From Shinella sp. PSBB067 (lineage in GTDB: Bacteria; Pseudomonadota; Alphaproteobacteria; Rhizobiales; Rhizobiaceae): DNA of 64,000 nt. The notes under the pieces are model-generated. The model was not told the DNA's origin and did no database searches. It worked only from the letters and a program-made list of their open reading frames with translations. The position numbers and the translations under genes are program-made. Every line of letters begins with the position of its first letter. The stretch's first letter is position 1. Positions 43,271-51,238 of this stretch are shown here, one piece after another. The DNA lies in assembly GCF_016839145.1 (NCBI RefSeq), contig NZ_CP069302.1:186001-250000 (forward strand), in the 5' to 3' direction.

Positions 43271-44301
43271 ACGCTTCACGGACCGATGAACTCCACGGCA
43301 CCGCCGGCCCGTCGCGTTCCTTCAGCTTCGGTGAACTCGTTCGCCGCCGGCCGGAGACCATCACCTTCCTTCTGCTGGTCGCGATCTGCGTCAGCGTCGC
43401 CATCGCCAACCCGGCTTTCCTGCAACCCTCGACGCTCATCGACATCGGCCGCGCCAGCGTGGTCATGGGGCTCTTTGCCCTCGGCGTCTTCATCATCCTG
43501 GCGGCGGGCGGCATCGACGTGTCCTTCACGGCGATCGCGGCCTTCACCATGTATTCGATGACGGTGCTGGTGCAGAGCTACCTGCCGAACCTGCCCATCG
43601 TCGTCGTCATCCTCATGGCGACGCTCGGCGGAGCGGCGCTCGGCATCGTCAACGGGCTGCTCGTCCATCACCTCAAGGTGCCGTCGCTGATCGTCACCAT
43701 CGGCACGCAATATCTCTTCCGCGGCTTCCTGCTCTCCTTCATCGGCACGGTCTGGATCATGTCGCTGCCGCCGCAGATGGGCGCCTTCGGCCGCATGCCG
43801 CTCGTCCAGTTCGAATCCGCCAACGGCGCGCTGATCACGCTGCCCTTCTACTTCCTCGTCCTGCCCGTCGCGGCCCTCGTGACCTGGTGGATCCTCAACC
43901 GCACCCTGATGGGCCGCGCCATCTTCGCCGTCGGCGGCAATGCCGATATTGCAAGCCGCCTCGGCTACAGCCTGCGCACCGTGCATGTCTTCCTGTTCGG
44001 CTATGCGGGGGCGCTCGCGGGCCTTGCCGGCATCATCCATGTCTGCGCCAACCGGCAGGCCAATCCCTTCGACCTCGTCGGCACCGAGATCAACGTCATC
44101 GCCGCCGTTGTGCTCGGCGGCGCGCGCATCACCGGCGGCACGGGCACGGTGCTCGGCACCCTTCTCGGGGTGCTGCTGATCGTCGTGCTCAACAGCGTGC
44201 TCGTCATGGTCGGCATTCCCAGCACCTGGCAGCGGCTCGTCGTCGGCAGCTTCATCCTGCTGGCCGCCGCCTTCTTCGTCACGCGCCAGCGCAAGAAATA
44301 A
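43267..44301 (+). CDS. Sugar ABC transporter permease (RbsC-like)
   Basis: A 344-residue permease with a 35-residue soluble N-terminal tail and about nine membrane segments. CUT2 motifs: FALGVFIILAAGGIDVSF, LLVHHLKVPSLIVTIGTQYL and MGRAIFAVGGNADIASRLGY. It differs clearly from the permease at 39567, so the two probably pair. The start overlaps the ATPase stop. A 21-base gap with GGAGG separates it from dhaK. Confidence 0.93.
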   Translation: MNASRTDELHGTAGPSRSFSFGELVRRRPETITFLLLVAICVSVAIANPAFLQPSTLIDIGRASVVMGLFALGVFIILAAGGIDVSFTAIAAFTMYSMTVLVQSYLPNLPIVVVILMATLGGAALGIVNGLLVHHLKVPSLIVTIGTQYLFRGFLLSFIGTVWIMSLPPQMGAFGRMPLVQFESANGALITLPFYFLVLPVAALVTWWILNRTLMGRAIFAVGGNADIASRLGYSLRTVHVFLFGYAGALAGLAGIIHVCANRQANPFDLVGTEINVIAAVVLGGARITGGTGTVLGTLLGVLLIVVLNSVLVMVGIPSTWQRLVVGSFILLAAAFFVTRQRKK

Positions 44302-44322
44302 CCCCCACTTCGGAGGAAACCC

Positions 44323-45324
44323 ATGAAGAAGTTCCTGAACGACCCCGTCAACTTCGTCGACGAGATGCTCGAAGGCATCTACAAGGCGCATCCCGCCGTC
44401 ACCTATGCGGCCGACGACCTGCGCTGCCTCGTGACGGCCCGGACCAGGCCCGGCAAGGTCGGCATCGCCACCGGCGGCGGCTCGGGCCACCTGCCGACCT
44501 TCCTCGGCTTCGTCGGCGACGGCATGCTGGACGGCGCGGCCGTCGGCGGCGTCTTCCAGTCGCCCAGCGCCGAGCAGATGTACCAGGTGACCAAGCATAT
44601 CGACCAGGGCGCCGGCGTCCTCTACATCTACGGCAACTATACCGGCGACATCATCAATTTCGACATGGCGGCAGAGCTTGCCGATCTCGACGGCATCGCC
44701 GTCAAGCAGGTCGTCGGCAACGACGACGTCGCCTCCTCGATCGTCGGCGAGGAGCACAAGCGCCGCGGCGTCGCCGGCATCTTCTTCATTTACAAAGCGG
44801 CTGGCGCTGCCGCCGCCGAGGGCCTTTCGCTGGACGAGGTCACCCGCCTTGCCGACAAGGCGCGCCTGCGCACCCGCACGATGGGCGTCGCGCTTTCGAG
44901 CTGCGTCGTGCCGGAGATCGGCCACGCCACCTTCTCCATCGGCGAGGACGAGATGGAAATCGGCATGGGCATCCATGGCGAGAACGGCATCAGCCGCAAG
45001 AAGCTCGCGCCGGCCGACGACGTCGTCGACGAGATGATGGACCGCATCTTTGCGGAGACCGACTACAAATCGGGCGACAATGTCGCCGTTCTGATGAACG
45101 GCCTCGGCGGCACGCCGCTGGAAGAGCTCTACATCCTCTTCCGCCGCGTCTCGCAGCTTCTGGAGGCGCGCGGCGTCACCGCGAAACATGTCTGGGTCGG
45201 CGAGTTCGCCACCTCGATGGAGATGGCCGGCGCCTCGATCTCGATCCTGCATCTCGACGAGGAGCTGGATCGCCTCATCGCCGCCCCGGCCAACACGCCG
45301 TTCTTCCAGCACGTCGCAGGGTGA
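44323..45324 (+). CDS. dhaK: Dihydroxyacetone kinase-type kinase, DhaK subunit
   Basis: A 333-residue substrate-binding subunit. It has IATGGGSGHLPTFLGFVGDG near residue 48, GNYTGDIINFDMA, and the catalytic histidine in GMGIHGENGISR that forms a covalent hemiaminal with a ketose substrate. In the family, the DhaK/DhaL pair acts on dihydroxyacetone, or on erythrulose and related small ketoses in the variants described from sugar-acid and polyol pathways. No DhaM (PTS donor) gene is near, so the partner DhaL probably uses ATP. GGAGG precedes the ATG. Confidence 0.92.
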   Translation: MKKFLNDPVNFVDEMLEGIYKAHPAVTYAADDLRCLVTARTRPGKVGIATGGGSGHLPTFLGFVGDGMLDGAAVGGVFQSPSAEQMYQVTKHIDQGAGVLYIYGNYTGDIINFDMAAELADLDGIAVKQVVGNDDVASSIVGEEHKRRGVAGIFFIYKAAGAAAAEGLSLDEVTRLADKARLRTRTMGVALSSCVVPEIGHATFSIGEDEMEIGMGIHGENGISRKKLAPADDVVDEMMDRIFAETDYKSGDNVAVLMNGLGGTPLEELYILFRRVSQLLEARGVTAKHVWVGEFATSMEMAGASISILHLDEELDRLIAAPANTPFFQHVAG

Positions 45325-45328
45325 TGCC

Positions 45329-45976
45329 ATGACGCTTCAGACTTTGAATGCTGCCGATCTCATCGACCTCTTCAAGAGCTGGAAGGAACTCTTCGCCGAA
45401 CAGCGCGAATTCCTCATCGCGCTCGACGGCAAGGTGGGCGACAGCGATCTCGGCATCACCATGAGCAAGGCCTTCGCCGCCGCCGCCGAGGCGCTGGAAG
45501 CGGAAGGCGAGGCGGTGGGCATTTCCAAGCTGCTGCGCACCGCCGGCGCCACCATGGCCCGCACCGCGCCCTCCACCATGGGCACGCTGACGGCGACCGG
45601 CTTCCTGCGCGCCAGCAAGGCCGTCGAGGGCAAGGACGCGCTCGGCACCGCCGACATGGCCGCCTTCTGGCGCGCCTATCGCGACGGCGTTGCCGAACGC
45701 GGCAAGGCGAAGGTCGGCGACAAGACGCTGCTCGACGTGCTCGATCCCGTCGCCACGACGCTGGAGGCGCAGGCCGCCGCGGGCGCCTCGCTTTCCGACG
45801 CGATGAACGCGACGGCGGATGCAGCCGAACAGGCGCTGGAGGCCACCAAGTCCATGCTCGCCCAGCACGGCAAGGCGGCGGCGTTCCAGGAAAAGACCGT
45901 GGGCCTGCAGGATGCCGGCGCGACGGTCGGCGCGCTGCTGATCCGCCGCATGGCGGAGTTTGCCGCGAGCCGGTAA
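45329..45976 (+). CDS. dhaL: Dihydroxyacetone kinase-type kinase, DhaL subunit
   Basis: A 215-residue nucleotide-binding subunit with the magnesium-ATP site LDGKVGDSDLGITM (the conserved aspartates of the DxDxG loop), SKLLRTAGATMARTAPSTMG and KTLLDVLDPV, plus a C-terminal QEKTVGLQDAGATVG. The ATG at 45329 lies four bases after the dhaK stop. With DhaK it forms an ATP- or phosphoprotein-dependent ketose kinase acting on the sugar brought in by this operon. Confidence 0.92.
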   Translation: MTLQTLNAADLIDLFKSWKELFAEQREFLIALDGKVGDSDLGITMSKAFAAAAEALEAEGEAVGISKLLRTAGATMARTAPSTMGTLTATGFLRASKAVEGKDALGTADMAAFWRAYRDGVAERGKAKVGDKTLLDVLDPVATTLEAQAAAGASLSDAMNATADAAEQALEATKSMLAQHGKAAAFQEKTVGLQDAGATVGALLIRRMAEFAASR

Positions 45977-46228
<252 letters not shown>

Positions 46229-46311
46229 AGGCTTCGCAGGACTATCGGCGGCAACGCGCGGGATAACGCCGCGCGGTGGTCTTTGTCCGGAAATTCGATG
46301 AAGAATCCGGG

Positions 46312-46851
46312 TCAGCTTTTCGAGGGACGAAATGCGACGCAGTGTTGCGGGTCGGTCTCGATGCGGGCGGCGCCGATGAGGTCGAGGCAATAGGGCACGG
46401 CGCTGAACACCGCGTCGAGGCAGGTCGCGAGCGCCGACGGCTTGCCGGGCAATGTGATGATCAGCGTCCGGCCGCGGATGCCGGCGCTCTGCCGCGACAG
46501 GATCGCGGTCGGGACCTCGGCAAGGCTTGCCTGCCGCATGGCTTCGCCGAAGCCCGGAAGCGCCTTGTCGATCACCGCTTCGAGCGCTTCCGGCGTCTGG
46601 TCGCGCGGCGCCGGCCCGGTGCCGCCGGTGACGAGGATCAGGTCGGCGCCGTGGTTGTCCGCGAGGTCCTGGAGGGCGGCGGCCACCGTCTCGCAGCCAT
46701 CGGGGACGATGCGACGCAGGAGGGGCACAGGCGGGCGGACGGCGCGCCGGAGCCACTCCTCGGCCGCGGGGCCGCCGAGGTCTTCATATTCGCCCCGGGC
46801 CGCCCGGTCCGAGACGACGAGTATGGCGATCAGCGGATTGTCAGCGGACAT
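46312..46851 (-). CDS. mog: Molybdopterin adenylyltransferase (MogA/MoaB family)
   Basis: A 179-residue protein of the MogA/MoaB fold that adenylates molybdopterin before molybdate insertion. Motifs: IAILVVSDRAARGEYEDLGG at the start, LILVTGGTGPAPRDQTPEA with the GGTG substrate loop, and IITLPGKPSALATCLDAV near the end. The ATG at 46851 has AGAGG six bases upstream; the frame is open further but unsupported. It overlaps the DUF2478 gene by eleven bases and is the last gene of the molybdenum-cofactor run. Confidence 0.93.
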   Translation of the reverse strand: MSADNPLIAILVVSDRAARGEYEDLGGPAAEEWLRRAVRPPVPLLRRIVPDGCETVAAALQDLADNHGADLILVTGGTGPAPRDQTPEALEAVIDKALPGFGEAMRQASLAEVPTAILSRQSAGIRGRTLIITLPGKPSALATCLDAVFSAVPYCLDLIGAARIETDPQHCVAFRPSKS

Positions 46852-47353
46852 CTGCGACCTCTCTTGCCCGGCACCAGTCGACCGCTTGCCGCATGTCGGC
46901 CGGGAGCGCCAGCGACATCTCCCCGGCAAAGGCGAGGAACGGTTCGAGGTTGAGCTTGTTCACGCCGACGAGGACGGGAATCCCTGCCTCCAGCGCCTCG
47001 GCGATGACGGGGACCATCCCGTGCCCCTCCGCCTCGCGCTTGCCGAACTTGTTGACGATCAGCACGTCGGCGCCGTGCAGCCGCCGCGAGACTTCGGCAA
47101 CGGACTGTTCCAGCGCCGCGTGGTCGAGGATGCAGCCGCGCGCCAGCGCGCCGCGATCCTCGCTGATGCGCAGCGTCGGTCCATCGGGCAGGACGCGCAG
47201 GTCCATTTCGCATTTGGGCCGGCCGGCGCGCGCGGTATTGGTCTGCACCACGCCCGACAGGCGAAGCCCTTCGGCCTGGAGCGCGTCCGCGACCATGGCC
47301 AGGAAGCGGTCGGTCTCGCCGCGCCCCTCGATGCTGACATGCGCAAGCCGCAT
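46841..47353 (-). CDS. DUF2478 family protein (putative nucleotide-binding, molybdenum-linked)
   Basis: A 170-residue protein. It has RLSGVVQTNTARAGRPKCEM, ALEQSVAEVSRRLHGADVLIVNKFGK and LVGVNKLNLEPFLAFAGEM. The RLSGVVQ and LIVNKFGK strands recall P-loop-derived NTPase folds, but the usual Walker A is absent. DUF2478 genes are often found with molybdate transport or cofactor genes; no biochemical role is established as far as I know. GAGGAGG lies eight bases before the ATG at 47353, which overlaps the moaC stop. Confidence 0.78.
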   Translation of the reverse strand: MRLAHVSIEGRGETDRFLAMVADALQAEGLRLSGVVQTNTARAGRPKCEMDLRVLPDGPTLRISEDRGALARGCILDHAALEQSVAEVSRRLHGADVLIVNKFGKREAEGHGMVPVIAEALEAGIPVLVGVNKLNLEPFLAFAGEMSLALPADMRQAVDWCRAREVADVR

Positions 47354-47841
47354 CACGATGTCCTCCTCTCGCCGGCCACGTACCGGCCCGATTTGCCGCC
47401 GTCCTTCAACGCCAGTCGCAATCCGGTGACGACCATGCCCTTCTCGATAGCTTTCAGCATGTCGTAGATCGTCAGGCAAGCCACCGATGCGGCGGCAAGC
47501 GCCTCCATCTCGACGCCGGTCGGCCCGTTCGTCTGCACCGCGGCGCGGACATGAACGCCCGGCAGGTGGTGATCGATCTCGAAATCCACCGTCGCGCGTG
47601 TCAATGCCAGCGGGTGGCAGAGCGGGATCAGGTCCGCCGTGCGCTTGGCGGCCATGATCCCGGCGATGCGCGCCACGCCAAGGACGTCGCCCTTGCTGGC
47701 GCTGCCGGCGACCACGAGGGCAAGTGTTTCGGGCGCCATCAGGACCTGCGCTTCGGCCACAGCCAGCCGTGTCGTTTCCACCTTCGCGGTGACATCGACC
47801 ATATGCGCCTGGCCGTCGGCGTCGAAATGCGTCAGCGTCAT
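47353..47841 (-). CDS. moaC: Cyclic pyranopterin monophosphate synthase MoaC
   Basis: A 162-residue enzyme that works with MoaA to make cyclic pyranopterin monophosphate from GTP. It has [50 protein letters not shown] with the conserved histidine, and [20 protein letters not shown] followed by KSGRY. Length is normal. AAGGA precedes the ATG at 47841, which overlaps the moeB stop (ATGA). Confidence 0.96.
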   Translation of the reverse strand: MTLTHFDADGQAHMVDVTAKVETTRLAVAEAQVLMAPETLALVVAGSASKGDVLGVARIAGIMAAKRTADLIPLCHPLALTRATVDFEIDHHLPGVHVRAAVQTNGPTGVEMEALAAASVACLTIYDMLKAIEKGMVVTGLRLALKDGGKSGRYVAGERRTS

Positions 47842-48623
47842 GTCGGATCCTTCCGGCAGGGGCCGCAGACCGGGCATCCGGCGCTGCGGTGAATTGCGAT
47901 CTGGCGGCTTTGGCCCCACAGCGCGTCGTGCAGGAGGAGGCGGCCGCGCAGGCTCTGCCCCGCTCCGGCGATCTCCTTGATGGCCTCGGCCGCCATCATC
48001 GCGCCGAGAATGCCGGGAAGGGCGCCCATCACGCCGGCCGAGGTGCAGGTGACCTGGAGCTCGCCCGGCGGCAGCACCGGAAACAGGCAGGCAAGGCACG
48101 GCGCGCCATTCGCCGGGTCGTACAGCGTCAACTGTCCCTCCCATTGGCTGATGGCGCCGGAAAGCAGCGGCACGCCGGCGGCGGTGCAGGCTGCATTGAG
48201 GAGATGGCGCGACGGAAGGTTGTCGGTGGCGTCGATGACCAGTGTCTGCCCGGCGATGAGGTCCGCCGCACGCGTCCGGTCAAGCCGGGCTTCGACCGGC
48301 ACCACGGTGACGTAGGGATTGATCCCGGCGAGGGCGATCCGGGCCGATTCCACCTTGGCCATGCCCAGCCGTTGCTGGCTGTGGATCACCTGCCGCTGCA
48401 GGTTGGACAGCGACACGCTGTCGTCGTCCACCACCGTGATCCGGCCGACGCCCGCCGCCGCCAGGTACAACAGCACCGGTGCGCCGAGCCCGCCCGCGCC
48501 GACGACCAGCACGCGCGCCCGCTTGAGCCGCGCCTGTCCCTGGCCGCCGATCTCGCGCAGCAGGATGTGGCGCTCGTAGCGCGGCAGTTCGCCTTCGCCA
48601 TAGAGCGGCGCCTCGATCTCCAT
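47838..48623 (-). CDS. moeB: MoeB/ThiF-type sulfur-carrier adenylyltransferase
   Basis: A 261-residue E1-like enzyme. The nucleotide loop [19 protein letters not shown], the NLQRQVIH motif with the conserved arginine, the [13 protein letters not shown] segment, and two zinc-binding CxxC pairs (CLAC and CPVCGPC) are all present. It activates the C-terminal glycine of MoaD by adenylation. No rhodanese domain follows. GGAGG lies inside the end of moaD. ThiF or another E1-like function is possible, but its position between moaD and moaC makes MoeB most likely. Confidence 0.93.
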   Translation of the reverse strand: MEIEAPLYGEGELPRYERHILLREIGGQGQARLKRARVLVVGAGGLGAPVLLYLAAAGVGRITVVDDDSVSLSNLQRQVIHSQQRLGMAKVESARIALAGINPYVTVVPVEARLDRTRAADLIAGQTLVIDATDNLPSRHLLNAACTAAGVPLLSGAISQWEGQLTLYDPANGAPCLACLFPVLPPGELQVTCTSAGVMGALPGILGAMMAAEAIKEIAGAGQSLRGRLLLHDALWGQSRQIAIHRSAGCPVCGPCRKDPT

Positions 48624-48628
48624 GATCT

Positions 48629-48883
48629 TCAGCCTCCGGTCATCGGTGGGAAGAACGCGACTTCGCGCACCCCGCAAAGGGATGCGGAGAAATCCGCCAG
48701 GCGTTGATCGAGCGCCACGCGGACGGAGGCAGGGTCGCGGAAGGCCGCGGCATGGCGCTCGCTGCGCAGGCGGAGTTCCGCGACGAGGTCGGCGACGCTC
48801 GCCGCCGAGGTGAGGACGCGCTCGCGCGGTTCGTCGATGCGTTCGCGCAGCCATGCGAAGTAGAGGATGTCGATCGTCGCCAT
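48629..48883 (-). CDS. moaD: Molybdopterin synthase sulfur-carrier subunit MoaD
   Basis: An 84-residue beta-grasp protein ending in the thiocarboxylate-forming diglycine (FFPPMTGG). IDILYFAWLRERID is the usual first strand. The ATG at 48883 has GGGAGG nine bases upstream; a TTG at 48892 would leave no spacing. It overlaps the moaA 3' end region and is followed by moeB after five bases. The partner moaE is not in the window. Confidence 0.93.
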   Translation of the reverse strand: MATIDILYFAWLRERIDEPRERVLTSAASVADLVAELRLRSERHAAAFRDPASVRVALDQRLADFSASLCGVREVAFFPPMTGG

Positions 48884-48888
48884 CCCGG

Positions 48889-49941
48889 TCAACCTCCCGT
48901 GCGGTTCATGGCACGGCGGACCGCCCCGCCCGGCGCGGCGCGGGAATAATCGAAATCGTGCCCGCGCGGCTTGCGCGCGATGGCCGCACGGATGGCCTCT
49001 TCCAGCTCCGCCTGCTGCGGGCAGCCCCGAAGCGGCGCGCGCAGGTCGGTGGCGCCCTCCTGGCCAAGGCAGGTGTGGAGGGTTCCGGTGCAGCCGAGCC
49101 GAACCCGGTTGCAGCTCTCGCAGAAATTGTGGCTGAGCGGCGTGATGAAGCCGATTCTCTGGCCGGTCTCCGCAAGTTGCAGATAGCGAGCCGGCCCGCC
49201 GGTGGTTCCGGCCAGCGGCTGCAAGGTGAAGCGGCCGGCAAGGCGCGCGCGCAGGTCGGAAAGAGGCAGATACTGATCCAGACGCTCCTCGATCGAGGTC
49301 TCCCCCAAAGGCATGACCTCGATGAAGGTCAGGTCATGGCCTTCCGCCGCACACCAGTCGACCAGCGGGAACAGTTCGTCCTCGGTGTGGCCGCGCAGCG
49401 CCACGGCGTTGATCTTCACCCGAAGCCCCGCCGCGCGGGCGGCGGCGATGCCGTCGAGCACCGTCTCCAGCCGGCCCCGGCGGGTCAGGCGCGCGAAGCG
49501 GTCGGGATCGAGCGTGTCGAGCGAGACATTGACCCGCCGTACGCCGCAGGCGGCCAGTTCTTCCGCATGGCGCGCAAGCTGGCTGCCATTCGTGGTCAGG
49601 GTCAGTTCGCGCAGGGCCCCGCTTGCCAGGTGGCGCGACATGGCGCGGAAAAATCCGAGGATGCCCTTGCGCACCAGCGGCTCGCCGCCGGTGATGCGCA
49701 ATTTCGTTACGCCCAGCCCGACAAAGGCGGAGCACAGCCGATCCAGTTCCTCGAGCGTCAGCAGGTCCTTGCGGGGCAGGAACTCGACCCGCTCGGCCAT
49801 GCAATAGGTACAGCGGAAATCGCACCGGTCGGTGACCGAGACCCGCAGATAGCTGATCCGGCGGCAGAAGGCATCGGTCAGTGCGCCGGCGCCCGGCTTT
49901 GCGGAACAGGGGGAAAGGGTGGTGGTGGCTTCAGGCATCAT
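48889..49941 (-). CDS. moaA: GTP 3',8-cyclase MoaA
   Basis: A 350-residue radical-SAM enzyme. The N-terminal cluster motif is [19 protein letters not shown] follows for SAM binding; the C-terminal second cluster is in [19 protein letters not shown]. The extreme C-terminus NRTGG keeps the diglycine needed by MoaA. It catalyses the first step of molybdenum-cofactor synthesis. The start at 49941 overlaps the end of moeA by eleven bases. Confidence 0.97.
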   Translation of the reverse strand: MMPEATTTLSPCSAKPGAGALTDAFCRRISYLRVSVTDRCDFRCTYCMAERVEFLPRKDLLTLEELDRLCSAFVGLGVTKLRITGGEPLVRKGILGFFRAMSRHLASGALRELTLTTNGSQLARHAEELAACGVRRVNVSLDTLDPDRFARLTRRGRLETVLDGIAAARAAGLRVKINAVALRGHTEDELFPLVDWCAAEGHDLTFIEVMPLGETSIEERLDQYLPLSDLRARLAGRFTLQPLAGTTGGPARYLQLAETGQRIGFITPLSHNFCESCNRVRLGCTGTLHTCLGQEGATDLRAPLRGCPQQAELEEAIRAAIARKPRGHDFDYSRAAPGGAVRRAMNRTGG

Positions 49942-51175
49942 GGGTCATCCCGTCGAAAAGCGGCTGCCAGCGCAGCATCTGGCCCGGCGAGACGTCCGCG
50001 CAATCCGCGGCGACGATGGCAAGGCCGTCGGCGCCCGCAAGCGGGAACAGGGTTGCCGAGACGCCGTTGCCCAGGCGCTGGAGCAGGGGAAGGCCGGTTT
50101 CGTCCGTGCCGAGACATCGCACGGGGAACACCTCCTGCCGCCCGGGCCGGCGGTGCCAGGAAAACGCGGCCCTGCCGCGGAAGGCGGCGAAAGGCGCCGG
50201 CTCGGTGCCGCAGAGCCGGGCGATCTGTGCGGCGGCGAAGAGCTGGAAGCCGACGAAAGCGGCAAGGGGATTGCCGGGCAATCCGGTGAAGGCTGCCGGG
50301 CCGAGGCGCCCGAAGACAATGGGCTTGCCCGGCTTCAGGGCCACGCGCCAGGCGGCGATCGTGCCGCCCGCGGCAAGGAAGGCCGGGCGCAGCGGATCGC
50401 GCCCGCCCATCGATACGCCGCCGGAGGTCAGAACGAGATCGGCCGTCCGGGCGAGTTCGGCAAGCCGGGTGGCGAGAGGCGCGGGCGCGTCTGGAAGCAC
50501 GCCGGCGTCCAGCGCCTCGGCGCCCGCCGCCTGCACCATGGAAAGCAGCATGGGGCGATTGGCATCGTAGATCTGCCCGGCACGAAGGAGGTCGGCCGTG
50601 AGCTCGTCGCCGGTCGACAGGACGGCCACGCGCGGGCGGGCGAAGACGCGCACCTGTCTCACGCCGTTTGCGGCAAGGAGGCCGATATGGTGCGCAAGGA
50701 TGCGCCGGCCCCGCGACAGGAGGATGGCGCCCTGCGGCTGGTCGCTGCCGGCCCGCCGCATGTTGGCGCCGGCTTCCGGCAGGGTTTCCAGAAGGATCGC
50801 GTGATCGCTCTCGCGCACGTCCTCCAGCGGGACCACCGCTTCGGTGCCCTCCGGCAACGGGGCGCCGGTGAAGACGCGGATCGCCTTGCCCTCGGGAAGA
50901 TCGGGCACCGCGGCCGCGCCTGCCGCAAGGGTTGCCACAACCGGCAGCGGTTGTGAGGCCGCTGCGCCGGCAAGGCGAATGGCAAAGCCGTCGACCGCCG
51001 AATTGGTGAAGAACGGCATGGCCGTTGGGGCCGCAACGTCCCACGCGGCCACCCGGCCCGTCGCCTGGGCGAGAGCGACGTCGCACACGGCCGTGACCGG
51101 GGAGATCTGGGCGAGGGCAGCCTCAAGGGCTGCCGCGACGTCGATGAGTGGGTTGGGCATGGCCGGGTCGCACAT
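49931..51175 (-). CDS. moeA: Molybdopterin molybdotransferase MoeA
   Basis: A 414-residue protein that inserts molybdate into adenylated molybdopterin. It has [13 protein letters not shown] (substrate loop), [51 protein letters not shown] and the [12 protein letters not shown] motif, all standard for MoeA. I use the ATG at 51175; a second ATG at 51160 is equally possible and neither has a good ribosome site. It follows the molybdoreductase gene by 63 bases that contain a hairpin. Confidence 0.95.
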   Translation of the reverse strand: MCDPAMPNPLIDVAAALEAALAQISPVTAVCDVALAQATGRVAAWDVAAPTAMPFFTNSAVDGFAIRLAGAAASQPLPVVATLAAGAAAVPDLPEGKAIRVFTGAPLPEGTEAVVPLEDVRESDHAILLETLPEAGANMRRAGSDQPQGAILLSRGRRILAHHIGLLAANGVRQVRVFARPRVAVLSTGDELTADLLRAGQIYDANRPMLLSMVQAAGAEALDAGVLPDAPAPLATRLAELARTADLVLTSGGVSMGGRDPLRPAFLAAGGTIAAWRVALKPGKPIVFGRLGPAAFTGLPGNPLAAFVGFQLFAAAQIARLCGTEPAPFAAFRGRAAFSWHRRPGRQEVFPVRCLGTDETGLPLLQRLGNGVSATLFPLAGADGLAIVAADCADVSPGQMLRWQPLFDGMTHDA

Positions 51176-51204
51176 CTTGCATGAATATGTTTGAGGAAGG
51201 GGAC

Positions 51205-51227
51205 AGCGGCCGGGAGAGCCGGCCGCT
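51205..51227 (-). terminator. Hairpin between the molybdoreductase gene and moeA
   Basis: AGCGGCCGG (51205-51213) pairs with CCGGCCGCT (51219-51227) over nine base pairs with a 5-base loop. It is eleven bases past the reductase stop. The sequence after it on the minus strand is pyrimidine-rich but has no T run, so partial termination or mRNA stabilisation with readthrough into moeA is likely. Confidence 0.55.
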
Positions 51228-51238
51228 GCCCGTGCAGG

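Noticed and set aside
48884..48892. TTG start for moaD
   Set aside because: The Shine-Dalgarno would touch the start codon; the ATG at 48883 has proper nine-base spacing.
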